Origin: Cladopsammia gracilis
Lineage: Eukaryota; Cnidaria; Anthozoa; Scleractinia; Dendrophylliidae
Assembly: GCA_022457155.1 (NCBI GenBank)
Contig: JAJGOT010000468.1
Span: forward strand, 564,001 to 628,000
Reading direction: 5' to 3'
Length of the DNA: 64,000 nucleotides
Position numbers and translations under genes: made by a program. The notes below the pieces were generated by a model, which saw only the letters and a program-made list of their open reading frames with translations, was not told the DNA's origin and did no database searches. Every line of letters starts with the position of its first letter. The first letter of the stretch is position 1. Below, piece after piece: positions 10,621-20,627 of this stretch.

Positions 10621-10731
10621 CTGAGTTGTCTTTTCTCTATTAGCTTTTGGATTCATAGCAACCTCTGTCAACATGATGGGGCTTTCCTTGGCATCTGCAC
10701 ATAACTCAATGTTAAAAATATGATGCCAAAT
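10621..10731 (-). CDS. Divergent actin, gene A, exon 2
   Basis: A 37-codon exon (IWHHIF...LTEVAMNPKANREK..Q) between an acceptor (ACATCGCAG) and a donor (CAG then GTAAAAAA). It matches the actin stretch after NWDDMEK, which includes the LTEAPLNPKANREKMTQ signature. Both boundaries are phase 0. The following intron (6248-10620, 4.4 kb) is inflated by a Penelope-like element and other repeats. The preceding intron is only 86 bp. Confidence 0.9.
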
Positions 10732-10817
10732 CTGCGATGTAGAATAATATTTCTTGTTAATAAGAGACCAGCGTATACGTATGAGGAGAAACTATTTTTT
10801 TTAGAAATCTCCATTAC

Positions 10818-11072
10818 CTTTTCCATATCATCCCAGTTTGTCACGATACCGTTTTCGATGGGATGTATAAAATCCAGATCACTCCTTTTGACCTCTGCGC
10901 TGTCGCCGATGTAACATTGTAACGATCTCTTGCCGGCGCTCGCATCATGGCGCTTAGGATGACCAACAATGGAGGGAAAAATGATGCGAGGATCATCATC
11001 TCCGGCATAACCAACCTTAGATGTACAAGAACCATTATCTATAACTATGGCGGGAACAGTCTCATCGGCCAT
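10818..11072 (-). CDS. Divergent actin, gene A, exon 1 (start codon)
   Basis: 85 codons from ATG (MADETVPAIVIDNGS) to a GAAAAG/GTAATGG donor. It contains the nucleotide-binding DNGS loop, VGYAGDD.PRIIFPSIVG, and the PIE.GIVTNWDDMEK signature that ends actin's first part. The DNase-loop region (HPKRHDASAGKRSLQCYIGD) is unlike conventional actin and lacks the MGQKD element, and KRS replaces KRG. Start chosen because it aligns with actin N-termini and is shared with gene B. The gene lies tandem with gene B in the same orientation. No obvious CArG box or TATA box was seen just upstream. Confidence 0.92.
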
Positions 11073-12045
11073 GATTTTTTAAAAATTAAGTTTTTCACGA
11101 AAATACCGAACCGCGAATACTGATACAAACTAACTGAATGGATTCAAGCCTGGAGTATCGCAACATTCTCGACTGTCAATTTTAAAATGCAGCTAAGTAC
11201 TTGTTTTCCGTCTTTTCCGCATTCTTGCATAGTGACAACTGGTTTATTTCCATAGACACAATCGGGATTGTTTCAAGCTTGTCTATTTGGTGGCATTTAG
11301 CGATATAACATGGAAATAAGCCGAGATAAGCGATATTTTGTTGTTTTGGCGGGACGTACAGTGTTCTTTTATACAAGCTTAAACTTGTTTCAACAGACCA
11401 AGCAAAACTACAATTGTAGTCGAAGTAAATGTTGAAAATTGTATGCTCATTTCTGTAGAACCCGAATTTATTTCTCAACAGAAAAGATCTTAAAAAGCCA
11501 CGTCATGCCTTCCATAGAACTACATGTTGTGTATTCACTGAGTCATAGTTGACGAATTAATTTGGCCAAAAATACCGGAAGTCGTATGTCTGATCCGTTG
11601 AGGTGCAGTGGAGCAAAAAGAGGAACTATTTTTATGACTCTTGTACGGTAGTTTGGTTCAATATCAACAAAACGTTGGTTTCACCACAAATTTCTTTCTG
11701 ATAAAAAATGGATGCGACATAGACAATTAAACTGTTTGGTGTTCAAGTATTCTTTGACTGTTTTTATACACGTCTTCAACTTTAAACACCGGCCTCAAGT
11801 ATTAAATCACGAATGAAAATTCATTATAGTATGCCATGACATGTATTGGTCCATTAACGCTTAATACTGCAGTTATTAACACCATGCACTGTCGTATGCT
11901 GATCCAATTTTTTTAAACATGATTCGCTGGCATTAATTCGCCCGTCATGTAAATGAGTTCAAACAGTAAATATTTACTTTCTGAAATAAAAATAAATATC
12001 CACAACGGAAGAAAATGATCTGTGTTCTTTCCTTCACCATTTTCT
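11073..12045. other. Region upstream of actin gene A; no further feature seen
   Basis: AT-rich, no credible exon. It should contain the promoter of actin gene A, but no convincing TATA or CArG element could be pointed out. Confidence 0.4.
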
Positions 12046-12664
12046 AACAATGGGCAAATCATGACTGACGAATCATGACCGGTGAATCATGACTGACGTA
12101 TCATGACCGGTAAATCACGACCGGTGAATCATGACTGACGAATCATGATTGACGAATCATGACCGGCGAATCATGACTGGCTAATAATGGCTGGCTTATC
12201 ATGACAGACGAATCATGACTGACGTATCATGACCGGTAAATCATGACCGGTGAATCATGACTGACGAATCATGATTGACGAATCATGACCGGCGAATCAT
12301 GATTGGCTAATAATGGCTGGCTTATCATGACTGACGAATCATGACTGACGTATCATGACCGGTAAATCATGACCGGTGAATCATGACTGACGAATCATGA
12401 TTGACGAATCATGACCGGCGAATCATGACTGGCTAATAATGGCTGGCTTATCATGACTGACGAATCATGACTGACGTATCATGACCGGTAAATCATGACC
12501 GGTGAATCATGACTGACGAATCATGATTGACGAATCATGACCGGCGAATCATGACTGGCTAATAATGGCTGGCTTATCATGACTGACGAATCATGACTGG
12601 CTAATAATGGCTGGCTTATCATGACTGACGAATCATGACCGGCGAATCATGACGGGTGAATCAT
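12046..12664. repeat. 14-bp satellite with a 126-bp higher-order unit
   Basis: Basic unit of AATCATGACTGACG / AATCATGACCGGCG type, 14 bp. Nine variant units form a 126-bp block, shown by the variant GACGTATCATGACC recurring at 12095, 12221, 12347 and 12473. Each block ends with the divergent pair GGCTAATAATGGCT and GGCTTATCATGA. The last partial block is shortened. Non-coding. Confidence 0.93.
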
Positions 12665-13009
12665 AAAAGCAGAAATCATATACCTTTAGATTTCTTGCCT
12701 TAAAGGTATCAGAATTATTCTGAAAGTGGTCATTTTTTTTTATTTTAACACTTTTAGTGGTACCAATCGATCCAGATACTACGCAGCTCTTTACACCCCC
12801 TAATTTCATTGGACCTGGGTATCACGCAGCTCTATTGTTTTCAGGGCTAGGGTGAATTGTTGTGTTGTTTGTTCCATTGTTTTCTCAGCAAATCAGAGAA
12901 GACCTTGTAAGGGTTGCGTGCTGCCCCAATCGATCACGATCACTCCAGTCACTTTCACATGGAGTCCCCCCTGGGGCTTGGAGGGGGAGGGAGGGGGTTA
13001 GGGACATAA

Positions 13010-13625
13010 AGGTCAAATGAACCAAACAATTGATTTTTTTCTTTATCCATTTAAAGCAATTTAAACGTTAAAGGAAACTACAATAAAGCATACTTACGTA
13101 ACAATTTGCCTTCCTGAGCCTTTAAGTAAGTCACACAGCTAAAAGTGCGAAGATTTCCGAAGACTTCACGAAAACGTTTCTGAAATGGCCGCGCGTTTCA
13201 AGTGGTAGGATTGGTAAGGATTATGACGTCACTATTGGCGAGCCAACCGTGTTCCCAGTGTCCTCTCTTCTTGCGAATACATGAGTATTCTAACTTGCGT
13301 GTAAGATTTACACTGTTTTCGTATTGAAAATGGACAATTGTTGCTGCAGTTTAGTGCAGAACAAGACACCATAGTTTTCCGCTCAGTCAGCGACTTTCAA
13401 TTTCAATCCTTGACTGTTTTGAGGTGGTCAATAGTGACGTCACTATTGGTTTCCGACAATTTTCCCGATCGCTCTACGATTATGAAGGCCAAAAAGTTTC
13501 ATTTTTCAATATCTCTGCGATGCCAAGTCCAATTAGTTTTAAACTTCAAAATATGTTTATTTGGTCCTCTTTCAACACATATTGGAATAAAAGAAAATAT
13601 GTCAAATTTTTGGTTCATTTGACCT
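13010..13625 (+). mobile_element. TTAA-type MITE, copy 2 (uninterrupted)
   Basis: AGGTCAAATGAACC at the left and GGTTCATTTGACCT at the right; flanks ATAA (13006-13009) and TTAA (13626-13629). It is colinear, in inverse orientation, with 926-1743 but lacks the nested 185-bp MITE. Two ORFs inside it are shared by descent with copy 1 and are not genes. Confidence 0.82.
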
Positions 13626-13629
13626 TTAA

Positions 13630-14290
13630 GCGATGAGAACATTGGCATTCCGAAAGTTCCGAATAGCAACTAATTGTGACTTATGTCTTCATTGCGTCAT
13701 TTAAAGTAGGCGAATTGTTGGTTTTTTTTGGCAGGGAAATATACAATCCGATATCGAAGACTTGTAGTTCCAAACGCAGGCTTCAAGGAACAGCAGGACG
13801 TTTTAAAGTTTAGATCAAGAAGTCTTGAAGTTATGTAATATATAAGACCCTTGACGTCATCATTTCGTTGTTGGCTAACACCGACGTGTGTGCTAAATCG
13901 GTGAAGTAGTTATCGGTGAGTAACCTTTATACCATATTTATAGCCATGTTGCTTAGCTTTCGCCAGATAACCATGGGCTCGGTGGCATTTTCCGCGTTGA
14001 ACGGCTAACCATACCCATTTTATACTTAACTTTTCAAATTCTATTTAAAATTTGAAAAACGGCTCAAGGGCTTTCATTTGAATGTTGCACTTAGGATTTC
14101 ATTTACAGAATTCAGAGTTACAACCACCTTGTACAGCATAATAAACAACACCACAGGAAAGTACTGCTGAAGAGCTTTCATTTGAATGGACAAACTTAGG
14201 ATTTCATTTACAGATTTAAAAATTAGAACCGTATTGATACACGACTCAAGATTTAACCCTGAGATTGAAAGTGTTAAGAACTCCCATATT
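13630..14290. other. Unassigned stretch between repeats
   Basis: Two partly similar segments (GCTTTCATTTGAATG.. ACTTAGGATTTCATTTACAG at about 14070 and 14173) form a local duplication of about 50 bp. No gene seen. Confidence 0.4.
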
Positions 14291-14291
14291 T

Positions 14292-14550
14292 AAGTGAGGG
14301 GGGGGGGGGGTGATCGTCTCACCTTTTGTTGGGAAAATTCCTGGTTTGGTACCACTAAGGGTGTTTGAATCGGGTTAAAAATGAGTGTAAACCACGCCCA
14401 CAAAATAGGTTCTTGGTACCTTTTAGGGGTTCCCCAGCCTGTGTTTTAACTGAGGTGTGGGGGCAACTGTAAACAGGCTAGGGGTTATCTTCAAAATTCC
14501 CGTCGAACACCCCCTTCAAGTTTATATGGGCGTCCCTCCGGGAGGGGAGA
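14292..14550. mobile_element. GGTACCTTTTAGGG-family element, copy 3
   Basis: Starts with a G tract, carries GGTTTGGTACCACTAAGGGT, GTGTTTGAATCGGG and GGTACCTTTTAGGGG, and ends CACCCCCTTCA..ATATGGGCGTCC. It lies just downstream of actin gene B, the same position as copy 2 behind actin gene A. Confidence 0.65.
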
Positions 14551-14575
14551 GGGGTTGTTAAAAAGCGTAATTTGC

Positions 14576-15340
14576 TTACTGGAAGCATTTAAGATGAACA
14601 ATGGAAGGATCATTTTCGTCGTATTCTTCTTTTGAGATACACATCTCTTGGAAGGTTGATAGTGAGCCAAGGATTGATCCTCCTATCCACGCAGCAAGGT
14701 TACGTTCAGCATGGGCATTGACTTTAACTTGCAGTGGAGTTAGGGAGGTTATTTCCTTTTTCATTCTTTCTTCTATCCCCGAGAACAATGTGGAACCACC
14801 AGATATGACAATGTTTCGAAGCAAGTCGGTGATCAACTCAACACCGCATTTTCTGATCGCATTAAAGGTGATCTCGTGGATTCCTGGAGTATCCGGCTTA
14901 CCAATGAGGGAAGGCTTGAACAAACACTCCGGTGCACGGAATCTCTCACTTCCAACATCGACAGAGCGACCATCAGGGAGTTCATAGCTTTGGTTAATTG
15001 TCGTGTTGGAATCAGCAATACTCAGTTCGTGCTCAAAGTCCGCAACAACGTAACACAGTTTCTCCTTAATCTTTCGCGCTGTCTCGAGCTCAGATGTGGT
15101 GGTATATGGGTCACCCCGCTCCCTCAATAGACTTCCAAGGTACTCGGTCACATGGCTACCAGCCAATTCAAGGCGGAGGATGGCACGTGGAAGAGAGTAA
15201 CCTTGATATACCGGAACTGCGTGACTTACACTATCACCGCTGTCAAAGACAACACCAGTTGTGCGACCGGAAGAGTAAAGAGCCAACACTTCCCGTGTTG
15301 CCACATACAAAGCTGGCACATCAAAGGTCTCGAACATAAT
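14576..15340 (-). CDS. Divergent actin, gene B, exon 3
   Basis: Residues 123-376 of a second actin-like protein, very similar to exon 3 of gene A. Acceptor TTTCACCAG then ATTATGTTC. Blocks: [77 protein letters not shown]. Two normally invariant sites differ: the catalytic glutamine equivalent to Q137 is arginine (YVATREV), and the second glycine of DSGDG is serine. The segment after ITSLTP is three residues shorter than in gene A, and the C-terminus ends KCFQ. The Q-to-R change would be expected to impair ATP hydrolysis, which is an inference. Confidence 0.92.
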   Translation of the reverse strand: MMFETFDVPALYVATREVLALYSSGRTTGVVFDSGDSVSHAVPVYQGYSLPRAILRLELAGSHVTEYLGSLLRERGDPYTTTSELETARKIKEKLCYVVADFEHELSIADSNTTINQSYELPDGRSVDVGSERFRAPECLFKPSLIGKPDTPGIHEITFNAIRKCGVELITDLLRNIVISGGSTLFSGIEERMKKEITSLTPLQVKVNAHAERNLAAWIGGSILGSLSTFQEMCISKEEYDENDPSIVHLKCFQ

Positions 15341-15593
15341 CTGGTGAAATGAAATGGATGCATATATTTAAAACTCACTGCGATTAAAATAGGACTCATT
15401 CAGTAAACGTTTGTGAGTACAAACTACGTCGTCTCCGGGTTATTTCTGCCCAACATGTTCTCCTCGTTGAATTTACGATTATCGTTAAGTGTCAAATTGC
15501 TCTGAATTTACGATTATCGTTAATTCAGAACACTGTTTCCCAGGACATTTCAGAAAAGAAGAAATAAAAAAAACCACGTTATTTGGACTGCGG

Positions 15594-15655
15594 GATTCGA
15601 ACCCGGAACTACCGCTACTAGGAACGTCTTCTTACCACTAGACCACCGAACAACA
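15594..15655 (-). repeat. tRNA-like sequence inside the inverted-repeat element (left)
   Basis: Minus strand: A-box-like TGGTCTAGTGGTAAGAAG and B box GGTTCGAATCC. The acceptor stem does not pair, so it is probably a tRNA relic or a pol III promoter module. Confidence 0.6.
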
Positions 15656-15897
15656 AGGCGATGGGAAATTATATCTGCAAGATATTTATTTGAGTCTTGC
15701 ATAGAATATCATTGATCTACAGTGATTAGGTCGAAGCGCTGATTTCAAATGGTTAGCTTTTTGTTGAGGTTTGGTGATCAAGCTTTTCCATTTACTTTCT
15801 AAAATTATTTTCAAGCGAGTGATTTTATAGGCTTACCATAGGGTGTAGAATAAGCGCATGAATTTTATTATGTTAAAAAATTGGGGTTTGCTCAATC

Positions 15898-15973
15898 AGC
15901 AGCGTGGTAGTCTAGTGGTTAGAAGAGAGGATAAGTCAGCGAAGGGTCGTAGGTTCGAGTCCTGTCCGGACAC
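15898..15973 (+). repeat. tRNA-like sequence inside the inverted-repeat element (right)
   Basis: Plus strand: A-box-like TGGTAGTCTAGTGGTTAGAA and B box GGTTCGAGTCC at tRNA spacing. Acceptor pairing is weak. It is similar in type to, but not a copy of, the left one. Confidence 0.6.
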
Positions 15974-16137
15974 TAAGGATTGTTCTTCTTCAACAAAAAT
16001 GTTGATTTCCCAGAATTCCTTTCAGACTGTCAGTGTTCTGAATTAACGATAATCGTAAATTCAGAGCAATTTGACACTTAACGATAATCGTAAATTCAGA
16101 GAGGAGGACGGGTTGTTCTGCCGCTCCATTTGCGGGG

Positions 16138-16226
16138 CATTCTCGTCCCCAGAGCCGCTTGGTCCTCTGCTCTCGTACTCAGGTTCCGGCGGTTAAGAGG
16201 GCCAAGCGGCTCTGGGGACGAGAATG
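16138..16226. mobile_element. Short palindromic MITE with 9-bp target duplication
   Basis: CATTCTCGTCCCCAGAGCCG at the left and its inverse at the right, flanked by a perfect TTTGCGGGG duplication (16129-16137 and 16227-16235). 89 bp, hairpin-forming, non-coding. A 9-bp duplication is typical of Mutator-like elements. Confidence 0.9.
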
Positions 16227-16890
16227 TTTGCGGGGGGAAAAAGGCAGCACCTGGAAACGAGTTGCGAGTTGTTTGTTTGTAAAATTTTGACGGGAACTTC
16301 GCACGCGCGTCACGTTTGACCCCCGAGATTAATTATAAATGGCTCATTGACGTGATACAGATAATAGATTTCTTGACCCCAAAGTTCTGACAATGGCCAA
16401 ACTGTCAACATGGATCCTTCTACAAAGAAGTCTGTTGGGCTCGTAACGCAATTACAGATTATGCAAGACCCGTAGGGTTGTAGTATAAGATGAATTGCAC
16501 GAATAAATGGAGACGAAATAAAGGCAAAGCATTGTTATATTGAGGCGACATTTATGAAGTGCAATCATTTCTTCCCCACGAAGAACGATTGTGTGACGAT
16601 AGAGTGGTGAATAGGCCACAATTCACCTTGATAGTATAAACTAGTATAGTGAAGCCTAGAGGACAAAATATTTATTCATTTCTTTTCTTTATGTCTTCTT
16701 AGCCTTATTATCAGGTTGAATTTTGATATATCGAAAGTGGCCTAATAACGGATGATATAAACGGATGTATATTTGTCATTGCAAGCATTAGTAGGTAGCC
16801 CATGCATCAACGCGTTTGAAACACTTACCATTATTAAATACAGTATTTACATATGACACAAGTAAATCTACAAATGAAATTTGTATGTAC

Positions 16891-17001
16891 CTTAGTTGTC
16901 TCTTCTCTGTTAGGTTTTGGATTCAATGGAGCTTCTGTCAGCAGGACAGGACGATCCTTGGTATCCGCACAGAACTGTTTGTTTAAAATATGATGCCAAA
17001 T
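16891..17001 (-). CDS. Divergent actin, gene B, exon 2
   Basis: 37 codons (IWHHIL...LLTEAPLNPKPNREETTK) bounded by acceptor TTGCCATAG and donor AAG/GTACAT, phase 0 at both ends. Intron positions are identical to gene A, as expected of a tandem duplicate. The downstream intron (15341-16890) holds an inverted-repeat element with two tRNA-like sequences and a small MITE. Confidence 0.9.
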
Positions 17002-17075
17002 CTATGGCAATATAGAATAAATTCCCCTGTTAGCAAGAGCCCACGGGAAGAAAGCCTTCAATAAAACTCACTAAC

Positions 17076-17330
17076 CTGATACACGTCATCCCAGTTTGTA
17101 ACGATGCCGTTTTCGATGGGATGTATAACATCGAGATAACTTCTTTTGAACTCAGCGTCGCCGCCGATGAAACAGTGTAACCAACTCTTGCCAACCCTCG
17201 TATCATAGCGTTTTGGATGACCAACGATGGAGGGGAAAATGATGCGAGGAGCATCATCTCCGGCATAACCAACCTTAGATGTACAAGAACCGTTATCTAT
17301 AACAATGGCGGGAGCCTCACCACTGGCCAT
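17076..17330 (-). CDS. Divergent actin, gene B, exon 1 (start codon)
   Basis: 85 codons from ATG (MASGEAPAIVIDNGS) to donor CAG/GTTAGT. Same length and intron site as gene A. VGYAGDDAPRIIFPSIVG and PIENGIVTNWDD are retained; the exon ends VYQ instead of MEK. The DNase-loop region is again divergent (HPKRYDTRVGKSWLHCFIGG). The predicted protein is 376 residues. Intron 1 is 74 bp. Confidence 0.92.
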
Positions 17331-18040
17331 GATGATTTTTGAAAACTAATATTTTCACAATAACACCCGTGAATAACCTCTTAGTTAGCATGCGTGACTT
17401 TACTCTCGCGCATCGCATATTCGCAGCTGTCAATCATGAAGGGAACCGTAATGTTTCTTGTTTTCCGTCCATTCGTATTACGCATAGCAGTTGAAAGTTA
17501 CTCGTAATGTTCATATGAAAACAATTATAGGCGAACAGATACCGTTGATTTCCGAAAGTAACGACCCTCGTCACTTTCGGAACACGAACTCTACGAGTAC
17601 TGAAATCTGGATTTTAAGGGTTTAGATTGTTATTTACTCATGCGCATAGCGTCATGAGTCAAGGTTTCGGTAAGGTCCTTGTTTCCATTTTTAGCTTTCG
17701 TCCCGCTTTTTGTAGTCACAAATTGCCTTTTCTCTTAAATTTCCCGTATCCCGCGGCAGGACTTTCACTGGTCTGATTGGTTGACATGCGACCTCATGAT
17801 TTTCGGCGTGCCCGTAATTCAAATAGCCGAGTCAAGCCACTGGCATTTGGACTTCACCGGAAAAGAAATTACATTTTTCGATGGGAATTTATGTTGATAT
17901 CAATTTGTGATTGAATTTTTCTTTCTGTTGTCGCTAATTTTAGAGAAATGCTTATAAAACGTGTTTAAGTTCAGTTGTAAATTCAGTCGTAATAAATGAT
18001 ATCTTATAATATGTAAACAAAACAAGACTTACATGTCACG
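17331..18040. other. Upstream region of actin gene B with a dispersed-repeat fragment
   Basis: Positions about 17868-17940 (CATTTTTCGATGGGAATTTA..., then a TTGTGATTGAATTTT block) match, in inverse, the interior of the dispersed repeats at 39.1-40.2 kb and 45.5-46.8 kb. Nothing else identifiable. Confidence 0.5.
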
Positions 18041-19222
18041 CAAAATTCGTTGAGAGGAAAGGGGTGCGTGACCCAGTTAAAATAAACCATAAAACGTTCT
18101 TATGCAAGCCCATGAGTACAGGCTACCAGCTAGCCTCTTGTTTGGCCTCTAGGACCTTGCTGTTTCTCTTATACATTAATGACTTACCTAATTGTTTATC
18201 AAATTCGCAACCAAGAATGTATGCTGATGATACTCACCTAACATATGCTGACAATGATATCTGCTCTCTTGAGGCTTCTTTGAATCAGGACTTGTTAAAT
18301 ATAAACAATTGGCTTATTGCCAACAAATTGACTCTCAATATGACAAAAACTGAATTTATGATAATCGGATCAAGACAAAAATTGAATAGTCTATCCGTTC
18401 TCCCAGATTTTGAAATTAACGGTACACAATTAAACAGAGTTGATTTTACCAAGTCTCTCGGTGTGTTAATTGATGAAAATCTAACATGGAGTAATCATAT
18501 CAACGCTATATCTAAAAAAATCTCTTCTGGTATTGGATCTATTAAACGAATAAGTTACTGTGTTCCTCCTGCAACTCTGCATAATATCTATTATGGGTTA
18601 GTTCAATCGCACTTCGACTATTGTAGTGTTGTTTGGGGTAACTGTGCCAAAACATTATCTGACAAATTACAGAGACTTCAAAATCGTGCTGTCCGCGTCC
18701 TTACTCATTCTAGTTATGATACTGACACCAACCAACTACTTAAAGAATTAGGTTGGGACAATTTAGAAACTCGACGTCAAAAACTAAAGGCGGAGATGGT
18801 CTATAAGTCCTTAAACGACCTCGCACCGAATTATTTGTCCTCTAAATTTATTCAGCGGAGTGATGTGATTACTTCTTACAATTTGCAGGATTCTGATAAT
18901 AAGCTTGTAATACCATTGCCACGTACTAATTATTACAAAAATAGCTTTGCCTATAGTGGTGCAGTCCTCTGGAACAGTCTACCCTCAGCTGCTAGGCAGG
19001 CAACATCTCTGACTAATTTCCGACGATTCTTAATTAATTCCGACACGGCATTCATGTAAAACAGGCTTTATTTTAATTTACTTTTCTTTAATAGTTAGTT
19101 ATATTTTTAAATTATAGAAGATTAATTTACATACATAGTTTTTTATTAAGTTGTAGTTTATATGAAATTGTTAACGCCTGATGTATTTACCGTGTTTTTT
19201 AAATAAAGATGATGATGATTGG
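18041..19222 (+). mobile_element. 5'-truncated non-LTR retrotransposon
   Basis: Contains the RT frame and an AT-rich 3' UTR, ending in AAATAAAGATGATGATGATT near 19201-19220. A short GAT-repeat tail is consistent with CR1/L2-like elements. The 5' boundary is approximate. Confidence 0.65.
18064..19059 (+). CDS. 5'-truncated LINE reverse transcriptase (C-terminal part)
   Basis: 331-codon open frame. The first ~33 residues are probably not native. FLLYINDLP is followed by the catalytic YADDT (about residue 69), NKLTLNMTKTEFMIIGS, the thumb-like region LGVLIDENLTWSNHI, and a C-terminal region with SYDTDTNQLLKELGWD and AVLWNSLP of the type seen in CR1/L2/Jockey-like elements. The 5' part (endonuclease and early RT) is missing. 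The ORF itself is intact to its stop, implying a young insertion. The exact clade is uncertain. Confidence 0.85.
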   Translation: MRDPVKINHKTFLCKPMSTGYQLASCLASRTLLFLLYINDLPNCLSNSQPRMYADDTHLTYADNDICSLEASLNQDLLNINNWLIANKLTLNMTKTEFMIIGSRQKLNSLSVLPDFEINGTQLNRVDFTKSLGVLIDENLTWSNHINAISKKISSGIGSIKRISYCVPPATLHNIYYGLVQSHFDYCSVVWGNCAKTLSDKLQRLQNRAVRVLTHSSYDTDTNQLLKELGWDNLETRRQKLKAEMVYKSLNDLAPNYLSSKFIQRSDVITSYNLQDSDNKLVIPLPRTNYYKNSFAYSGAVLWNSLPSAARQATSLTNFRRFLINSDTAFM

Positions 19223-19404
19223 TTTAGTATTGAAATATCTGAGTAAAGGATGATAAAAATATTATTTTTGTGGAAGTGTTTGGAATAATGTTTTGTTGTT
19301 ATTGTTTTTGTTTTTGTAGGTTTCGTAGTAGATGGCCATGGAGAGAGCGTAGGTTGTTTTAAATCAGTAGAAATAAGATCAGATAAGCATCGGCGTACTG
19401 GAAA

Positions 19405-19510
19405 AATTTTGTCGGGGGGTGGGGGGGGGGCTGAACGTAGTTTGCATAGGCGTACGAGGGGGAGGGGCTGGGGTGGCTGCAGCCCCCCCCCCCCCCCCCC
19501 CCCCCCCGTC
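19405..19510. repeat. G-tract and C-tract pair
   Basis: A run of G (19413-19432) and a 27-base run of C (about 19480-19507) flank GGCTGGGGTGGCTGCAGCC. Probably the end of a G-rich DNA element. Both overlapping ORFs are low-complexity artefacts. Confidence 0.6.
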
Positions 19511-19926
19511 GTAAAAAATATAGTATTATTTTCTCCCAAACTGGTCGACCATTCGGGCACCACAGACACTAAAATTACTGAATTATTTTGTGATTATTTG
19601 TTTTTACTTCGTAACTCACATTACTCATTTAACTTTCTAACCGAGCTCTATACTACATCGATCATAGCTCCATTAGTAAACATGGGTAAATTTGTAATTG
19701 TTATTCCTCCTCCACATACTAAGTTCTATAGCTTGAATCATTTGTCTCTCAGTGTGGCAGGTCATCAGAATAACACAAAAATTAAATCCATCAATGCAAC
19801 TGCACTAAAAAATAGGAACTTCGCAATTTTTGTGTGATTACCTAAACTAATGTGCTCTACATATGAGCATTCATCGATTTCAAGTAATTGCTTCAGAGCT
19901 TGAATGCTATATTTCTTAGCACTCGA

Positions 19927-20036
19927 TAGCCTGCGAGCAAGCGCTCGGGCTCGGGCTCGGGCTCGTGTTCGTGTTCGGGAGAGGGAGAGGGAAACCCGAA
20001 TCCCGAACCCGAGCCCGAGAGAATGTTCGCAGGCTA
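19927..20036. mobile_element. 110-bp MITE with TAGCCTG ends and 9-bp target duplication
   Basis: TAGCCTGCGAGC at the left and GTTCGCAGGCTA at the right, flanked by AGCACTCGA on both sides (19918-19926 and 20037-20045). The interior is GGGCTC/GAGCCC-rich and folds back. It shares TAGCCTG ends and the duplication length with the MITE at 42515. Mutator-like by duplication size. Confidence 0.9.
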
Positions 20037-20466
20037 AGCACTCGAGAAAAAAAAAACTGTTCAGGCTAATTGAATGCTTGGGTTCCTTAATGCATATTTA
20101 AACACTTTACAAAGAGTCGGATCTCTTTACGTTTTTTCTTTTGCACAAACTAAGTAAAACACTTTGAATGGACTTTTAATTTTCCGGATTGTAAAACAGG
20201 CTCTGTTTGCACACCTCACAAGTTAGTAAGTTTCTACCATCATAAAACGTTTACACTTTACTAAACCATCGAAAGCTTATCTCGGGCGGCATTTGTTTAT
20301 TCTTAAAATGGGACAGTGGCCAATATTTATTTAGAAAAACTGGAGAATATTTGCAAATCGAATGCTAAGTGGTAAGACATACAAGCTAATTGGTAACTAC
20401 CAGCTGTTATTTTAAACAACCGGGTTCAATTGGTGTTGGTTCACTACGCAACTTCAAGGCGCTAAC

Positions 20467-20520
20467 ATGAGATTGGGAATATTGGTACTGTTCCTAGACA
20501 TTTTTTGCACCATAATGCAG
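20467..20520 (+). pseudogene. Secreted glycine-rich protein gene: first-exon copy 1 (signal peptide)
   Basis: 18 codons, MRLGILVLFLDIFCTIMQ, ending at a CAG/GTTTGT donor: a start methionine followed by a hydrophobic signal core. It is paralogous to the exon at 24032-24073, and the flanking intron is similar too. Its partner exon 2 (20628 onward) is split by a MITE and its donor reads TTAAGT instead of GTAAGT. This duplicated 5' end is therefore probably dead, or usable only as an alternative first exon splicing to a later acceptor. Confidence 0.6.
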
Positions 20521-20627
20521 GTTTGTATTTCGCCTTTTACTCGCTTTGAATTCCGCTTCTTTTGTTAGGCAGAAGTGTTATTTACAACATGTAGTTTGTA
20601 AGTCACGTATTGTTTTTCCCATCATAG

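Larger units (their letters stand above)
15459..16107. mobile_element. Inverted-repeat element carrying two outward-facing tRNA-like sequences
   Basis: A 67-bp perfect inverted repeat (15469-15535 with 16031-16097) contains the motif TTACGATTATCGTTAA twice per arm. The similarity extends imperfectly to CTCCTC/GAGGAG outside. The interior has one tRNA-like sequence on each side, pointing away from the centre. It sits in intron 2 of actin gene B. No transposase is present. Confidence 0.85.

Noticed and set aside
19171..19837. ORFs of 132 and 142 codons on opposite strands
   Set aside because: Both run through the G and C homopolymer tracts (poly-Gly and poly-Pro) and have no conserved domain.
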